Source of the DNA: Polynucleobacter sp. MWH-Braz-FAM2G
Lineage (GTDB): Bacteria > Pseudomonadota > Gammaproteobacteria > Burkholderiales > Burkholderiaceae
Reading direction: 5' to 3'
Length of the DNA: 64,000 nt
NCBI RefSeq assembly: GCF_018687635.1
Contig: NZ_CP061300.1
Coordinates: 620,001-684,000, forward strand
Position 1 is the first letter of the stretch, and the number at the start of each line of letters is the position of its first letter. The position numbers were made by a program, and so were the translations under genes. Positions 8,437 through 16,617 of this stretch are shown one piece after another. The notes under the pieces were generated by a model. It searched no databases, was not told the origin of the DNA, and was given only the letters and a program-made list of their open reading frames with translations.

Positions 8437-8922
8437 TCATTGAGTTGCAAAAGCTTTTGCATTTTCTAGGGCCTGTTTGTAATGATTTGCATGGCGCTCT
8501 TCAACATTTGCTAGGGCTGCGAAGCGTTTGGCGGCTTTAGCTAAGACTGCTTGAAACTGTTCGGCGTGTTCTTTAGATTCTGCAATTTGTTCGTCAATTT
8601 CTTTGATGGCTGCACTATTGCCTTCCTCTGCTGCTGTTTTACGAAATGATGGGTACATTTCGGTGTACTCATAGGTTTCGCCCTCAATTGCGATCTCTAA
8701 GGCCCGTGTTGGCGTAATAGTGCTAGCGGGGTAGAGTAAATCCAAGTGACCAAAAGCATGCATGACTTCTTGCTCTGCGGTTGCCTCGAAAATCTTTGCG
8801 GTTTCTTCATCACCAGCCGCGCGCGCTAATTTGGCAAAGTAACGATATTTGATATGGGCCATGGATTCACCTGCAAATGCAGATTCCAAGTTCTGGATTG
8901 TTTTGATTTCTGGGCGTGCCAT
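8437..8922 (-). CDS. rubrerythrin (di-iron peroxidase, no rubredoxin domain)
   Basis: A 161-residue ferritin-like di-iron protein. Ligand-bearing segments are visible: ESMAHIKYRYFAK (about 19-31), EQEVMHAFGH (about 50-59), EGETYEYTEMYPSF (about 79-92) and the C-terminal helix EERHANHY (about 141-148). Classical rubrerythrin carries its own C-terminal rubredoxin domain; here that part is missing and a separate rubredoxin gene follows. The likely reaction is reduction of H2O2 to water with electrons from rubredoxin. First gene of the operon, divergent from oxyR. Confidence 0.9.
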   Translation of the reverse strand: MARPEIKTIQNLESAFAGESMAHIKYRYFAKLARAAGDEETAKIFEATAEQEVMHAFGHLDLLYPASTITPTRALEIAIEGETYEYTEMYPSFRKTAAEEGNSAAIKEIDEQIAESKEHAEQFQAVLAKAAKRFAALANVEERHANHYKQALENAKAFATQ

Positions 8923-9034
8923 TTTGATTCCTTTTTATCTTGATTTTGTCTATTGGAGGCTTATACATATTGAAAAGCCATGATCGAAGTGTGCCCCTTA
9001 ATTAATTATCAGTCCAATGAATCATTATGATAGT

Positions 9035-9057
9035 ATTTATCCAATAAATCGATAAAT
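9035..9057. promoter_or_regulatory. LysR-type operator candidate before oxyR
   Basis: ATTTATC-N9-GATAAAT (arms 9035-9041 and 9051-9057) is a perfect 7-bp dyad containing ATC-N9-GAT, the T-N11-A type box bound by LysR-family regulators. It ends 10 bases before the oxyR start codon, fitting autoregulation; it is 110 bases from the rubrerythrin start. The longer ATAG/CTAT consensus described for enterobacterial OxyR is only partly matched. Confidence 0.45.
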
Positions 9058-9066
9058 GGTGGAAAT

Positions 9067-9975
9067 ATGGCATATCTTCCGTCTCTGAGGCAGTTAGGGT
9101 ACTTTGTTGCCTTAGCAAAAGAACTGAATTTCACGCGGGCAGCCCAAGTCTGTTTTGTTGGGCAATCCACCTTAAGTGCTGGATTAAAGGAATTAGAAGA
9201 TGCTCTCGGGGTACATCTAGTTGAGCGTGATCGTCAAAATGTTTCGATTACTCCTATTGGACTTGAGGTATTGGAGCGTGCCAAAGTGATATTGGCAGCA
9301 TCAGAAGATTTGGTTGAGTATGCTGGTGCGACCGGCAAGCCAATGACTGCGACGATTCGTTTGGGGGTGATTCCAACGATTGCACCATTTCTACTGCCAA
9401 CCGTTTTGCCAGAAATTCGTAAACGCTTTCCAGAACTCAAAGTAACACTCAGAGAAGACCTCACTGCAAATTTGCTTTCAAGATTGGCTGAGCACAAATT
9501 AGATTTTGCTTTGATTGCATTGCCTTATGACGTATCTGGATTGCTGGTACAGGAACTATTCGATGATCCTTTTTGGTTGGTTGCAAAAGAAGGGGATCCA
9601 GCTCTAAAAGGAAAAGAAGTGACTTTGCCAGCCAAAATGGCTGAGCGACTCTTGCTACTAGAGGAAGGGCATTGTTTGCGCGAGCATAGTTTGCAAGCTT
9701 GCAAACGCGCTGATATTCGTAAAGCGGAAGGTCTAGAGGCGACCAGTTTGTTAACTTTGTTGCAAATGGTGGAGTCGGGACTGGGAATTGCCTTGCTTCC
9801 TGGAATGGCAGTGAAGAGTAGCTTGTTGAATAACTCGGAATTGGTAGCAAGAGAGTTGGCCTCACCAGCGCCTAAAAGAATTATTGCTTTGGTTGCGCGA
9901 TCATCTACCGCGCATATTCAAGAATTCAATGCCTTAGCCAATTGTATTCGGGAGCAATTTGGAGCCGCAGCGTAA
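9067..9975 (+). CDS. oxyR: OxyR, hydrogen-peroxide-sensing LysR-type regulator
   Basis: A 302-residue LysR regulator. The winged helix-turn-helix is at about 5-63 (LRQLGYFVALAKELNFTRAA). The regulatory domain has GHCLREHSLQACKR with Cys203 and Cys212, spaced nine apart like the redox pair Cys199/Cys208 of Escherichia coli OxyR, and flanked by the same LEEGHCLR context. It therefore probably senses H2O2 by forming this disulfide. It is divergent from the rubrerythrin operon, a natural target. A LysR-type dyad lies just upstream of its start. Confidence 0.92.
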   Translation: MAYLPSLRQLGYFVALAKELNFTRAAQVCFVGQSTLSAGLKELEDALGVHLVERDRQNVSITPIGLEVLERAKVILAASEDLVEYAGATGKPMTATIRLGVIPTIAPFLLPTVLPEIRKRFPELKVTLREDLTANLLSRLAEHKLDFALIALPYDVSGLLVQELFDDPFWLVAKEGDPALKGKEVTLPAKMAERLLLLEEGHCLREHSLQACKRADIRKAEGLEATSLLTLLQMVESGLGIALLPGMAVKSSLLNNSELVARELASPAPKRIIALVARSSTAHIQEFNALANCIREQFGAAA

Positions 9976-10065
9976 AGTAAGTTAACGGATTTTTAGATTC
10001 AGCAAGAACCAGCATTTCTTGTTACAGTCTCCCATCTTGTTTATTACTTACTTAAAGGGCGACAA

Positions 10066-11166
10066 ATGTCAGGCAAAGAAATCATGTTTACTCCAGTAAG
10101 TCTCGGTTCTATCAAACTGAAAAACCGGCTTGTCATGGCGCCACTCACTAGAATGCGTGCAGGTACAGGTGATGTACCTAGTCCGTTAGCAAAGACGTAC
10201 TACGCACAGAGAGCAAGCGCTGGGCTGATCATTACAGAAGCTACGCAAATTTCTCCTCTAGGCAAAGGTTATCCAGCAACGCCAGGTATTTATTCTGCAG
10301 AGCAGACGGCGGCATGGAAAGAGATCGTAGAAGCGGTACATGCAAAAGGTGGCAGTATCGTGGCGCAGTTATGGCACGTGGGGCGTATCTCACATTCTTC
10401 TCTGCATCCAGAGCAGGGTGTTCCTGAGGCACCTTCAGCGATTCCTGCTGCAGGACAAACCTATGGGGCTGACTGGAAATTGCATGACTATGAAACGCCG
10501 AAAGCAATGAGCTTAGAAGATATCGCTCGCTTGTTAAAGGAGTTTGAGTCAGCGGCGCAAAATGCAAAAGCTGCAGGTTTTGATGGCATTGAAATACACT
10601 CAGCCAATGGTTATTTGCTGGATCAGTTTTTGCAAGATAAGACCAATCAGCGTACTGATGAATACGGTGGATCGATAGAGAATCGCTTGCGTTTATTAGG
10701 TCAAGTTATTGAGGCTGTAAGCAAAGTATTTCCTAGTGACAAAGTTGGTGTGCGTCTTTCACCATATGGCACTTTTAATGATATGGCGGATAGTGATCCT
10801 ATTGCATTATTTACTGCTGTAATTAAAAAATTAAACGGCTATAACTTGGCATATGTACATATGATCGAACCTCGCTCTACGAGTGCTGGTGGTGGTGATC
10901 AGGTATTTGAAGAGGCCCCAATTACATCAGAAATCTTCCGCTCTGTTTATGAAGGAAAATTTATTACTGCCGGTGGATATGACCAAGCCATGGGCGAGAA
11001 AGTATTGGAAGAAGGGCTGGCTGATGCGGTGGCTTATGGTCGACTTTATATTGCTAACCCAGATTTGGCTGAGAGATTTCAGCAGGGCGCCGCATTAAAT
11101 CCGTATAACCGCGCAACTTTTTATGGAGGAAATGAAGTGGGGTATACCGACTACCCAACGCTTTAA
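10066..11166 (+). CDS. Old Yellow Enzyme-family alkene reductase
   Basis: A 366-residue FMN-dependent TIM barrel of the OYE/NemA group, reducing activated C=C bonds or nitro compounds with NAD(P)H. Visible: MAPLTRMRAG (about 24-33), WHVGRISH (about 103-110), the substrate-binding pair His178/Asn181 with Tyr183 in IEIHSANGYLLDQF, and DEYGGSIENR (about 198-207). The ATG at 10066 has GGG six bases upstream and is preferred to the one at 10084. It stands 90 bases after oxyR and could share its regulon, but this is only positional. Confidence 0.9.
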   Translation: MSGKEIMFTPVSLGSIKLKNRLVMAPLTRMRAGTGDVPSPLAKTYYAQRASAGLIITEATQISPLGKGYPATPGIYSAEQTAAWKEIVEAVHAKGGSIVAQLWHVGRISHSSLHPEQGVPEAPSAIPAAGQTYGADWKLHDYETPKAMSLEDIARLLKEFESAAQNAKAAGFDGIEIHSANGYLLDQFLQDKTNQRTDEYGGSIENRLRLLGQVIEAVSKVFPSDKVGVRLSPYGTFNDMADSDPIALFTAVIKKLNGYNLAYVHMIEPRSTSAGGGDQVFEEAPITSEIFRSVYEGKFITAGGYDQAMGEKVLEEGLADAVAYGRLYIANPDLAERFQQGAALNPYNRATFYGGNEVGYTDYPTL

Positions 11167-11198
11167 ATCATTTACACAGTTTTACAATGACACCCATC

Positions 11199-11227
11199 AA
11201 TCCCGCTAATGAGCGGGATTATTTTTT
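11199..11227. terminator. intrinsic terminator, bidirectional
   Basis: AATCCCGCT and AGCGGGATT arms around AATG are followed by ATTTTTT on the plus strand. It ends the OYE gene; its right arm overlaps the stop codon of the small minus-strand gene at 11219. Confidence 0.8.
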
Positions 11228-11395
11228 GTCTTCAGGGTCTTTCAATAAGTCATACTGATTGGCTACGAGCAGCATAGCAAGTGATGCGCAGCCTATTGCA
11301 AAGAATTGCCATTGATGCAGCATTGCAGTTCCCACTACAGTCATTAAGACTGTCCAGCCAACCGCCATTTTGGCTTTTTTAGTAAGTGGCTTCAT
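11219..11395 (-). CDS. 58-residue membrane protein after cytochrome b561
   Basis: A short gene that I read directly: MKPLTKKAKMAVGW, then two adjoining hydrophobic stretches (about 11-25 and 29-45), ending in a charged tail NQYDLLKDPEDKK. It begins 20 bases downstream of the cytochrome b561 stop on the same strand and ends in a shared terminator, so the two are probably one transcript under the same Fur box. I recognise no family. A partner or assembly role for the cytochrome is only a guess. Confidence 0.65.
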   Translation of the reverse strand: MKPLTKKAKMAVGWTVLMTVVGTAMLHQWQFFAIGCASLAMLLVANQYDLLKDPEDKK

Positions 11396-11415
11396 TGATT
11401 TGTCGCTCCAGACCT

Positions 11416-11952
11416 TTAGGCCTTAGCCTTGTTTAACATACGTCGAAGTGTATCGTCTTTGATGACGTAATGTTGCCACAAGCCTGCCAAGGCATGAATG
11501 CCGATCAAGATGTAGAGAGAATTTCCTAGGAATTCGTGTACCCCTTCAACTAATTTTTTCATTTCTGGATTGGGGGTGACAAATTGAGGCCATACTAGGC
11601 CGAAGAAATGAATTTCCTTGCCCCCATATTGAAAATACAGCAATCCAAAAATTGGCGATATCAAGAGTAAGGCATACAGCAGCCAATGCATTATTTTGGC
11701 AAATGAAACAAAAACAGGTTTTGGGTTTGTTGGCTCAGGAACACCGTAAGTTAGGCGGACCATCAGGCGAAGAACCATGAGAACAAAAATGAGCTGACCT
11801 ATAACGCCGTGGATGGTTTTACAAAGCTCTCGAGGTTCACTACCCTTGGGGAATTGTCCTTTAAGTTCAATAACCACAAAAGCAGCTACAACCAAGAAGA
11901 AAACAAGCCAATGAAAGAATATTGAGGCTGGATGATATTTGGTTCTAGTCAT
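11416..11952 (-). CDS. cytochrome b561 family protein
   Basis: A 178-residue four-helix di-haem membrane protein of the bacterial cytochrome b561 (CybB) family. Haem-ligand His residues occur in the expected helices: YHPASIFFHWLV (helix 1), CKTIHGVIGQ (helix 2), KIMHWLLYALLL (helix 3) and IGIHALAGLWQHYV (helix 4). These proteins pass electrons from quinol or superoxide within the inner membrane. A Fur-box-like sequence 34 bases upstream suggests control by iron. The 58-residue membrane protein follows. Confidence 0.9.
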   Translation of the reverse strand: MTRTKYHPASIFFHWLVFFLVVAAFVVIELKGQFPKGSEPRELCKTIHGVIGQLIFVLMVLRLMVRLTYGVPEPTNPKPVFVSFAKIMHWLLYALLLISPIFGLLYFQYGGKEIHFFGLVWPQFVTPNPEMKKLVEGVHEFLGNSLYILIGIHALAGLWQHYVIKDDTLRRMLNKAKA

Positions 11953-11985
11953 AGTGCGTGAGTATTAAATGGATTCATCATAAAT

Positions 11986-12004
11986 GATAATGAATCTCAT
12001 TAAC
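11986..12004 (-). promoter_or_regulatory. Fur box upstream of cytochrome b561
   Basis: GATAATGAATCTCATTAAC matches 15 of 19 positions of the classical Fur box GATAATGATAATCATTATC. It is 34 bases upstream of the cytochrome start, where bound Fur would block the promoter. Confidence 0.6.
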
Positions 12005-12061
12005 ATTATCTATACTAGGGATAATCCCCCTCTCAAAACAGGGATAAAAAAGCTTTGAATC

Positions 12062-12253
12062 TTAGTTGCTGAGCCTTACCTTGGCGCTGAGCTCGTTGGC
12101 AATCCCGCGTTTATCCAATTGAGACAGTCTAAGCGCCTCAATCTCAAAGTCTAATTGCCCTGGGTGGAATTTAGCGTCATTTTGAAGGTCGATGACATAA
12201 GTCCAGACAAGTTCACGACCACGATTTTTGAAGACATCCACTACACGTTTCAT
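12062..12253 (-). CDS. small protein of unknown function (63 aa)
   Basis: A 63-residue soluble, charged protein beginning MKRVVDVFKNRGRELVWTYV. It has no Cys, no signal and no membrane segment. It follows the DUF4239-type gene by 23 bases on the same strand, and a pyrimidine-rich spacer on the plus strand reads as a purine-rich ribosome site (AAGGGCGGTAAAA) on the minus strand. Its coding look and operon position support it as real; I do not recognise a family. Confidence 0.55.
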   Translation of the reverse strand: MKRVVDVFKNRGRELVWTYVIDLQNDAKFHPGQLDFEIEALRLSQLDKRGIANELSAKVRLSN

Positions 12254-12276
12254 TTTTACCGCCCTTACGATGAGGC

Positions 12277-13077
12277 TTATTTTTTGGTGGTAGCTGAAGT
12301 GCTTGCTTCCATCTGTTGACTTAAATTACCTTTGAGAGCTAATAAGTTTCTGGATTCAATGCGAATTACACCGTCTCTAGGGCTATCGATGTCGGCAATT
12401 AAAAAGAAAGATACGGAGATGACAAAAGGAAATATCATGAAAAGGCCAATATTCTTTTTGAAATTGCGTGCACCAAATCCAACCAATAGATTGGCGCATA
12501 TGGCGATAGCTATCATTAATGACCAGGCGGTAGAGGGGATACGATTCCACCATGCAGCCTGAACATATCCTTGCGCATTCAGTACATCGTTCATGCCAGA
12601 GGTAACTAGTGCCATGGTGGCGCTGGGCTGTGATCGTACGGACGGAAGAATCACATTCCAGAGGGCTGTTTGTAACTCGTCAGTTCTACGGCGAATTTCA
12701 CGTACCTTTTCAGGACTCTCTTTAGAGTAGAACAAGATCCGCTGATCCACGTACTGAATGAGTAGGTCTTTCGTTTGGGCTCCTACTTGCGGGGGCAATA
12801 AATCTACCCTTAAAAACTCTGTACCGATAGCATTGGCTTCGGCCTCCTCAAGGACCTTTCGTTGATCATGACGATCAATGGCCATGGAGAATGTGAAGCC
12901 AATGATTAGGGCTAAAAGAGATAGGGTTGCAGTTTGGATAATTCCTAAATCTTGCGACGTTTCAGTATCTTTAGTGCGATAGCGGCTCAGTACTGCATTA
13001 CCGAACCAAACACAAAGTGCCAGTATTAGAAATGAGAGCGCAAATACTACAAGAGGGTGGTTTAGGAAATGAAAAAT
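12277..13077 (-). CDS. DUF4239 membrane protein, probable ATT start
   Basis: The DUF4239 (bestrophin-like) core is clear: EANAIGTEFLRVDLLPP and LLIQYVDQRILFYS, then two C-terminal helices (about 184-200 and 208-226). The first in-frame ATG is at 12885, but the open frame continues upstream without a stop to 13077 and encodes HPLVVFALSFLILALCVWFG and SLLALIIGFTFSMA, the expected N-terminal helices of the family. No ATG, GTG or TTG exists in that extension; the first codon after the lldD stop is ATT, with AGGGA eight bases before it. I therefore propose a 266-residue protein with a rare ATT start, coupled to lldD. A sequence error is the alternative. Confidence 0.65.
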   Translation of the reverse strand: MFHFLNHPLVVFALSFLILALCVWFGNAVLSRYRTKDTETSQDLGIIQTATLSLLALIIGFTFSMAIDRHDQRKVLEEAEANAIGTEFLRVDLLPPQVGAQTKDLLIQYVDQRILFYSKESPEKVREIRRRTDELQTALWNVILPSVRSQPSATMALVTSGMNDVLNAQGYVQAAWWNRIPSTAWSLMIAIAICANLLVGFGARNFKKNIGLFMIFPFVISVSFFLIADIDSPRDGVIRIESRNLLALKGNLSQQMEASTSATTKK

Positions 13078-14223
13078 TTAAAAAGTCCCTGGATACAAAA
13101 TATCTTTAGTCACATTCTGAATATCGCGATGACCAGTAAATGCCATGGTGATATCAAGCTCGTTGTGAATTAACTCTAGGCACTTGGTAACGCCCGCTTC
13201 GCCCATGGCACCTAAGCCATATAAAAATGGACGACCAATCATGGTGCCACGCGCACCCAAGGCCCATGCCTTTAAAACATCTTGACCGGAACGAATGCCG
13301 CCATCCATCCATACTTCAATATCTTTGCCCACTGCATCCACAATTCCAGGTAGAGCTTTGATGCTAGATATTGCGCCGTCTAATTGACGGCCGCCATGAT
13401 TGGACACAATCAATGCATCGGCTCCAGAATTAGCTGCTAAGCGTGCATCGTCTTCATCCAAGATGCCTTTGATGATTAGTTTGCCACCCCAAAGTTTTTT
13501 AATCCACTCTACATCGCCCCAATTAAGACCTGGGTCAAATTGTTCGGCAGTCCAAGAGGAGAGGGAGGACATATTGCCAACACCAGTAGCATGACCAACA
13601 ATATTGCGAAACGTTCTGCGTGGCGTCATCGCCATACCTAGACACCAGCGTGGCTTAGTTGCCATATTGATCATGTTGGCGATAGTGAGCTTAGGCGGAG
13701 CAGAGAGACCATTCTTTAGGTCCTTATGACGCTGACCCAAAATTTGTAAATCTAGGGTGAGAACTAAAGCGGAGCATTTTGCCGCTTTGGCGCGCTCAAT
13801 CAGGCGTTCAATAAAGCCACGGTCTTTCATGACATACAGCTGAAACCAAAATGGTTTAGTGGTGCGTTCCGCGACGTCTTCAATGGAGCAGATACTCATT
13901 GTTGATAAACAGAAGGGCACGCCAAACTTTTCAGCTGCCCTGGCCGCCAAAATTTCCCCATCGGCATGCTGCATGCCAGTCAAGCCTGTGGGGGCAAGTG
14001 CAACAGGCATCGCCACTTCTTGCCCAATCATGGTTGTTTTGGTGGTGCGGTTCGTCATATTGACCGCGACACGCTGACGTAACTTGATCTTTTGAAAGTC
14101 GGATTCATTGGCGCGGTAAGTTGACTCAGTCCACGAACCAGAGTCTGCGTAGTCGTAAAACATCTTGGGGGTGCGCTTTTGATGAAGGACTCGCAAGTCT
14201 TCTATGTTGGTGATGATTGCCAC
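13078..14223 (-). CDS. lldD: FMN-dependent alpha-hydroxy-acid dehydrogenase (L-lactate dehydrogenase type)
   Basis: A 381-residue FMN TIM-barrel enzyme oxidising L-lactate or a similar 2-hydroxy acid. Active-site features are present: Tyr23 in FYDYADSG, Lys252 in LIIKGI, His276 and Arg279 in SNHGGRQLDG, and the FMN-phosphate loop WMDGGIRSGQDVLKA. The usual membrane-associating insertion around 180-220 is present, suggesting electrons go to the quinone pool rather than to oxygen. It is the first gene of a three-gene operon with the DUF4239 protein and a 63-residue protein. Exact substrate is inferred. Confidence 0.88.
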   Translation of the reverse strand: MAIITNIEDLRVLHQKRTPKMFYDYADSGSWTESTYRANESDFQKIKLRQRVAVNMTNRTTKTTMIGQEVAMPVALAPTGLTGMQHADGEILAARAAEKFGVPFCLSTMSICSIEDVAERTTKPFWFQLYVMKDRGFIERLIERAKAAKCSALVLTLDLQILGQRHKDLKNGLSAPPKLTIANMINMATKPRWCLGMAMTPRRTFRNIVGHATGVGNMSSLSSWTAEQFDPGLNWGDVEWIKKLWGGKLIIKGILDEDDARLAANSGADALIVSNHGGRQLDGAISSIKALPGIVDAVGKDIEVWMDGGIRSGQDVLKAWALGARGTMIGRPFLYGLGAMGEAGVTKCLELIHNELDITMAFTGHRDIQNVTKDILYPGTF

Positions 14224-14368
14224 AATGTTTCCTTCTATTTAATGCCTAATTGTTGAAGCTAAAGCTTAATTTAAGCTCTATCTTAGCAATACCGAGGATT
14301 TGTTTCTACAATGCAAGGGTATCCCTTGTTTGGGGACCTTGAACACCGCTCCCCCATAAAGTTTTTGA

Positions 14369-15271
14369 ATGTACCAGCTCAATTTTGCTACCGTTGCCTA
14401 CTTATTAACTGCTACAGCCTTATGGGCAGGTAATGCAATTGCTGGACGCTTATTAGTTGGCAGTATCTCGCCAATTACTTTGAGCGCAGTTCGCTGGGGG
14501 TTGGCTGCCTTGTTGCTACTTCCATTGGGTTGGCGTGTTTTTATGCCCAAAAGCCCATTATGGAAAACCAAGAAGCGTCTTTTGATCTTGGGGCTATTTG
14601 GAGTAGGCAGCTATAACGTGCTGCTGTATCTTGCCCTGCAAACATCTACGGCGATTAATGTGACTTTGATTGGCGCTAGCATGCCTATTTGGATGCTTTT
14701 GATAGGCGCATTGTTTTATCAAGTTAAGCCTAGCTTGTTGCAATTGATCGGCGCCTTCGTAAGTTTGCTTGGTGTTGGCATTGTGTTAACGCGCGGCGAT
14801 CTTGCTGCTTTGCTATCGATGCAAATGGTTGTTGGTGATCTATTGATTATGTTAGCCACAATCCTATGGGCTTTTTATAGTTGGATGTTAACTCGCACAG
14901 GCCCTAGCACTGAACGGCATTGGCCGTGGGCTGAATTTTTATTGGCCCAAATTACAGCAGGCCTTTTGTGGACAGGATTGTTTGATGGTTTTGAAATTGC
15001 CCTAGGTCATGCCTTTATCGTTCTGAACTGGTGGACGATATCTTTAATTGTGTTTGTAGCAATTGGTCCTTCTTTGATCGCGTATCGTTGCTGGGGGCTT
15101 GGGGTGACTGGTGCAGGGCCAACGGTCGCTGCCTTTTTTGCAAATTTCATTCCTTTGTTTACTGCGCTCTTATCGGCGGCAATGTTGGGTGAACCCCCGC
15201 AATTCTTTCATGGACTAGCTTTTGCATTAATTGTTGTTGGTATTGTGATTTCTGCGAGAAGACGTCGTTAA
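14369..15271 (+). CDS. EamA-family DMT transporter
   Basis: A 300-residue inner-membrane protein with about ten hydrophobic segments in two EamA repeats (about 10-130 and 155-297), ending in the positively charged ARRRR. LLTATALWAGNAIAGRLL at the N-terminus is the usual first helix motif. These transporters mostly export amino acids or other metabolites; the substrate cannot be read from sequence. It is divergent from lldD and appears monocistronic. Confidence 0.88.
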   Translation: MYQLNFATVAYLLTATALWAGNAIAGRLLVGSISPITLSAVRWGLAALLLLPLGWRVFMPKSPLWKTKKRLLILGLFGVGSYNVLLYLALQTSTAINVTLIGASMPIWMLLIGALFYQVKPSLLQLIGAFVSLLGVGIVLTRGDLAALLSMQMVVGDLLIMLATILWAFYSWMLTRTGPSTERHWPWAEFLLAQITAGLLWTGLFDGFEIALGHAFIVLNWWTISLIVFVAIGPSLIAYRCWGLGVTGAGPTVAAFFANFIPLFTALLSAAMLGEPPQFFHGLAFALIVVGIVISARRRR

Positions 15272-15280
15272 ATCTGATTA

Positions 15281-15305
15281 AAAGCCCTAAAAATGGCCTT
15301 TTTAG
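15281..15305 (+). terminator. weak terminator after DMT transporter
   Basis: AAAGCC and GGCCTTTTT can form a short, imperfect stem ending in a T-run ten bases after the stop codon. Weak compared with other terminators here. Confidence 0.35.
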
Positions 15306-15387
15306 AGGTATTTTTGGCTTCAACACCCAAAAAAGTCTTAAATCGGTATCATTTAGGGCTAATCACATTATTCCCTAGGAAATTAAT

Positions 15388-16536
15388 ATGCCAGGCTTAC
15401 TTCCCAATGTAGATCCAGATGGTTTGCTGGAGTTCTCGGTTGTTTATACCGACCGCTCTTTGAATCACATGTCCGAAGAATTCAAGCGTGTGATGGTTGA
15501 TATTTCTAGCGTCCTCAAGGATGCCTATAACGCTAGCTCCGCAGTGATTGTTCCTGGTAGCGGCACCTTTGGTATGGAGGCGGTTGCCCGCCAGTTTGCC
15601 AATAATGAAAAATGTTTAGTACTTCGTAATGGCTGGTTTAGTTATCGCTGGACACAAATTTTTGATTTGGCCAATATCACCAGTGACATCACCGTGATTA
15701 AAGGTCGTCAACTAGAAGATTCAGCGCAGGGTGTATTTGCACCAGCTCCAATTGAGGAAGTGGTTGCATTCATTAAGAAAGAAAAGCCTGCGGTGGTATT
15801 TGCGCCGCACGTAGAAACTTCTGCTGGAATTATTCTCCCTGATGATTACATCAAGGCCATTGGTGAAGCAGTGCGCTCGGTAAATGGCATTTTTGTTTTG
15901 GACTGCATTGCTTCAGGTGCAATGTGGGTTGATATGAAAGCATGCGAAGTGGATGTGCTGATATCCGCTCCACAAAAAGGCTGGAGCAGCTCCCCTTGCT
16001 GTGCGTTGATCGCATTGGGCGAAAGAGCTCGAGAGCGTATCGAGTCGACACAGAGCAGCAGCTTCTCTATGGACTTGAAAAAATGGCTCCAAATTATGGA
16101 AGCATATGAAAAGGGTGGTCACGTTTATCACACCACAATGCCTACTGATGCGCTAAAGATTTTGCGTAACGTCATGAAGGAGACTCAATCGCTAGGTTTT
16201 GCAGCCTTAAAGGCGAAGCAGATTGAGCTTGGTACCAAGGTTCGCCATTTGCTAGTGTCTAAGGGATATCCTTCAGTGGCTGCCAAAGGTTACGAGTCAC
16301 CTGGTGTGGTAGTGAGCTACACCAAAGATCCTGATATTCAGTCTGGCAAGAAGTTCCTTGCTCTCGGTTTGCAAACTGCCGCTGGTGTACCTTTGCAGTG
16401 CGATGAAAGACCAGACTTCCGCACTTTCCGTCTAGGATTATTTGGATTGGAGAAATGGGGTAATGTTGATCGTACAGTAGGTCATCTTGCTACAGCACTA
16501 GAGAAAATTACTGAAGCGGAAGCTCAACCAGCATAA
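15388..16536 (+). CDS. class V aminotransferase (alanine/serine-glyoxylate type)
   Basis: A 382-residue PLP enzyme of aminotransferase class V. PGSGTFGMEA (about 57-66) is the cofactor phosphate loop, Asp172 in FVLDCIASGA binds the pyridine nitrogen, and Lys197 in SAPQKGWSSSP forms the Schiff base. A Cys-Cys pair directly after it (SPCCALI) is of interest for thiol sensitivity but not family-defining. The closest functional groups are alanine-glyoxylate and serine-glyoxylate aminotransferases; the substrate is not certain. It stands alone with its own terminator. Confidence 0.85.
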   Translation: MPGLLPNVDPDGLLEFSVVYTDRSLNHMSEEFKRVMVDISSVLKDAYNASSAVIVPGSGTFGMEAVARQFANNEKCLVLRNGWFSYRWTQIFDLANITSDITVIKGRQLEDSAQGVFAPAPIEEVVAFIKKEKPAVVFAPHVETSAGIILPDDYIKAIGEAVRSVNGIFVLDCIASGAMWVDMKACEVDVLISAPQKGWSSSPCCALIALGERARERIESTQSSSFSMDLKKWLQIMEAYEKGGHVYHTTMPTDALKILRNVMKETQSLGFAALKAKQIELGTKVRHLLVSKGYPSVAAKGYESPGVVVSYTKDPDIQSGKKFLALGLQTAAGVPLQCDERPDFRTFRLGLFGLEKWGNVDRTVGHLATALEKITEAEAQPA

Positions 16537-16568
16537 CCACTGCTTTAAACAGCGCTCCGTCACAAATA

Positions 16569-16592
16569 AAAGGCTATCAATTGATGGCCTTT
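16569..16592. terminator. intrinsic terminator between convergent genes
   Basis: AAAGGCTATC and GATGGCCTTT arms (one G-U pair) around AATT, followed by TTAATT. It lies between the convergent aminotransferase and nitrobindin-like genes and could serve both. Confidence 0.6.
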
Positions 16593-16617
16593 AATTCATA
16601 GGATTTGAGCTTCGCAA

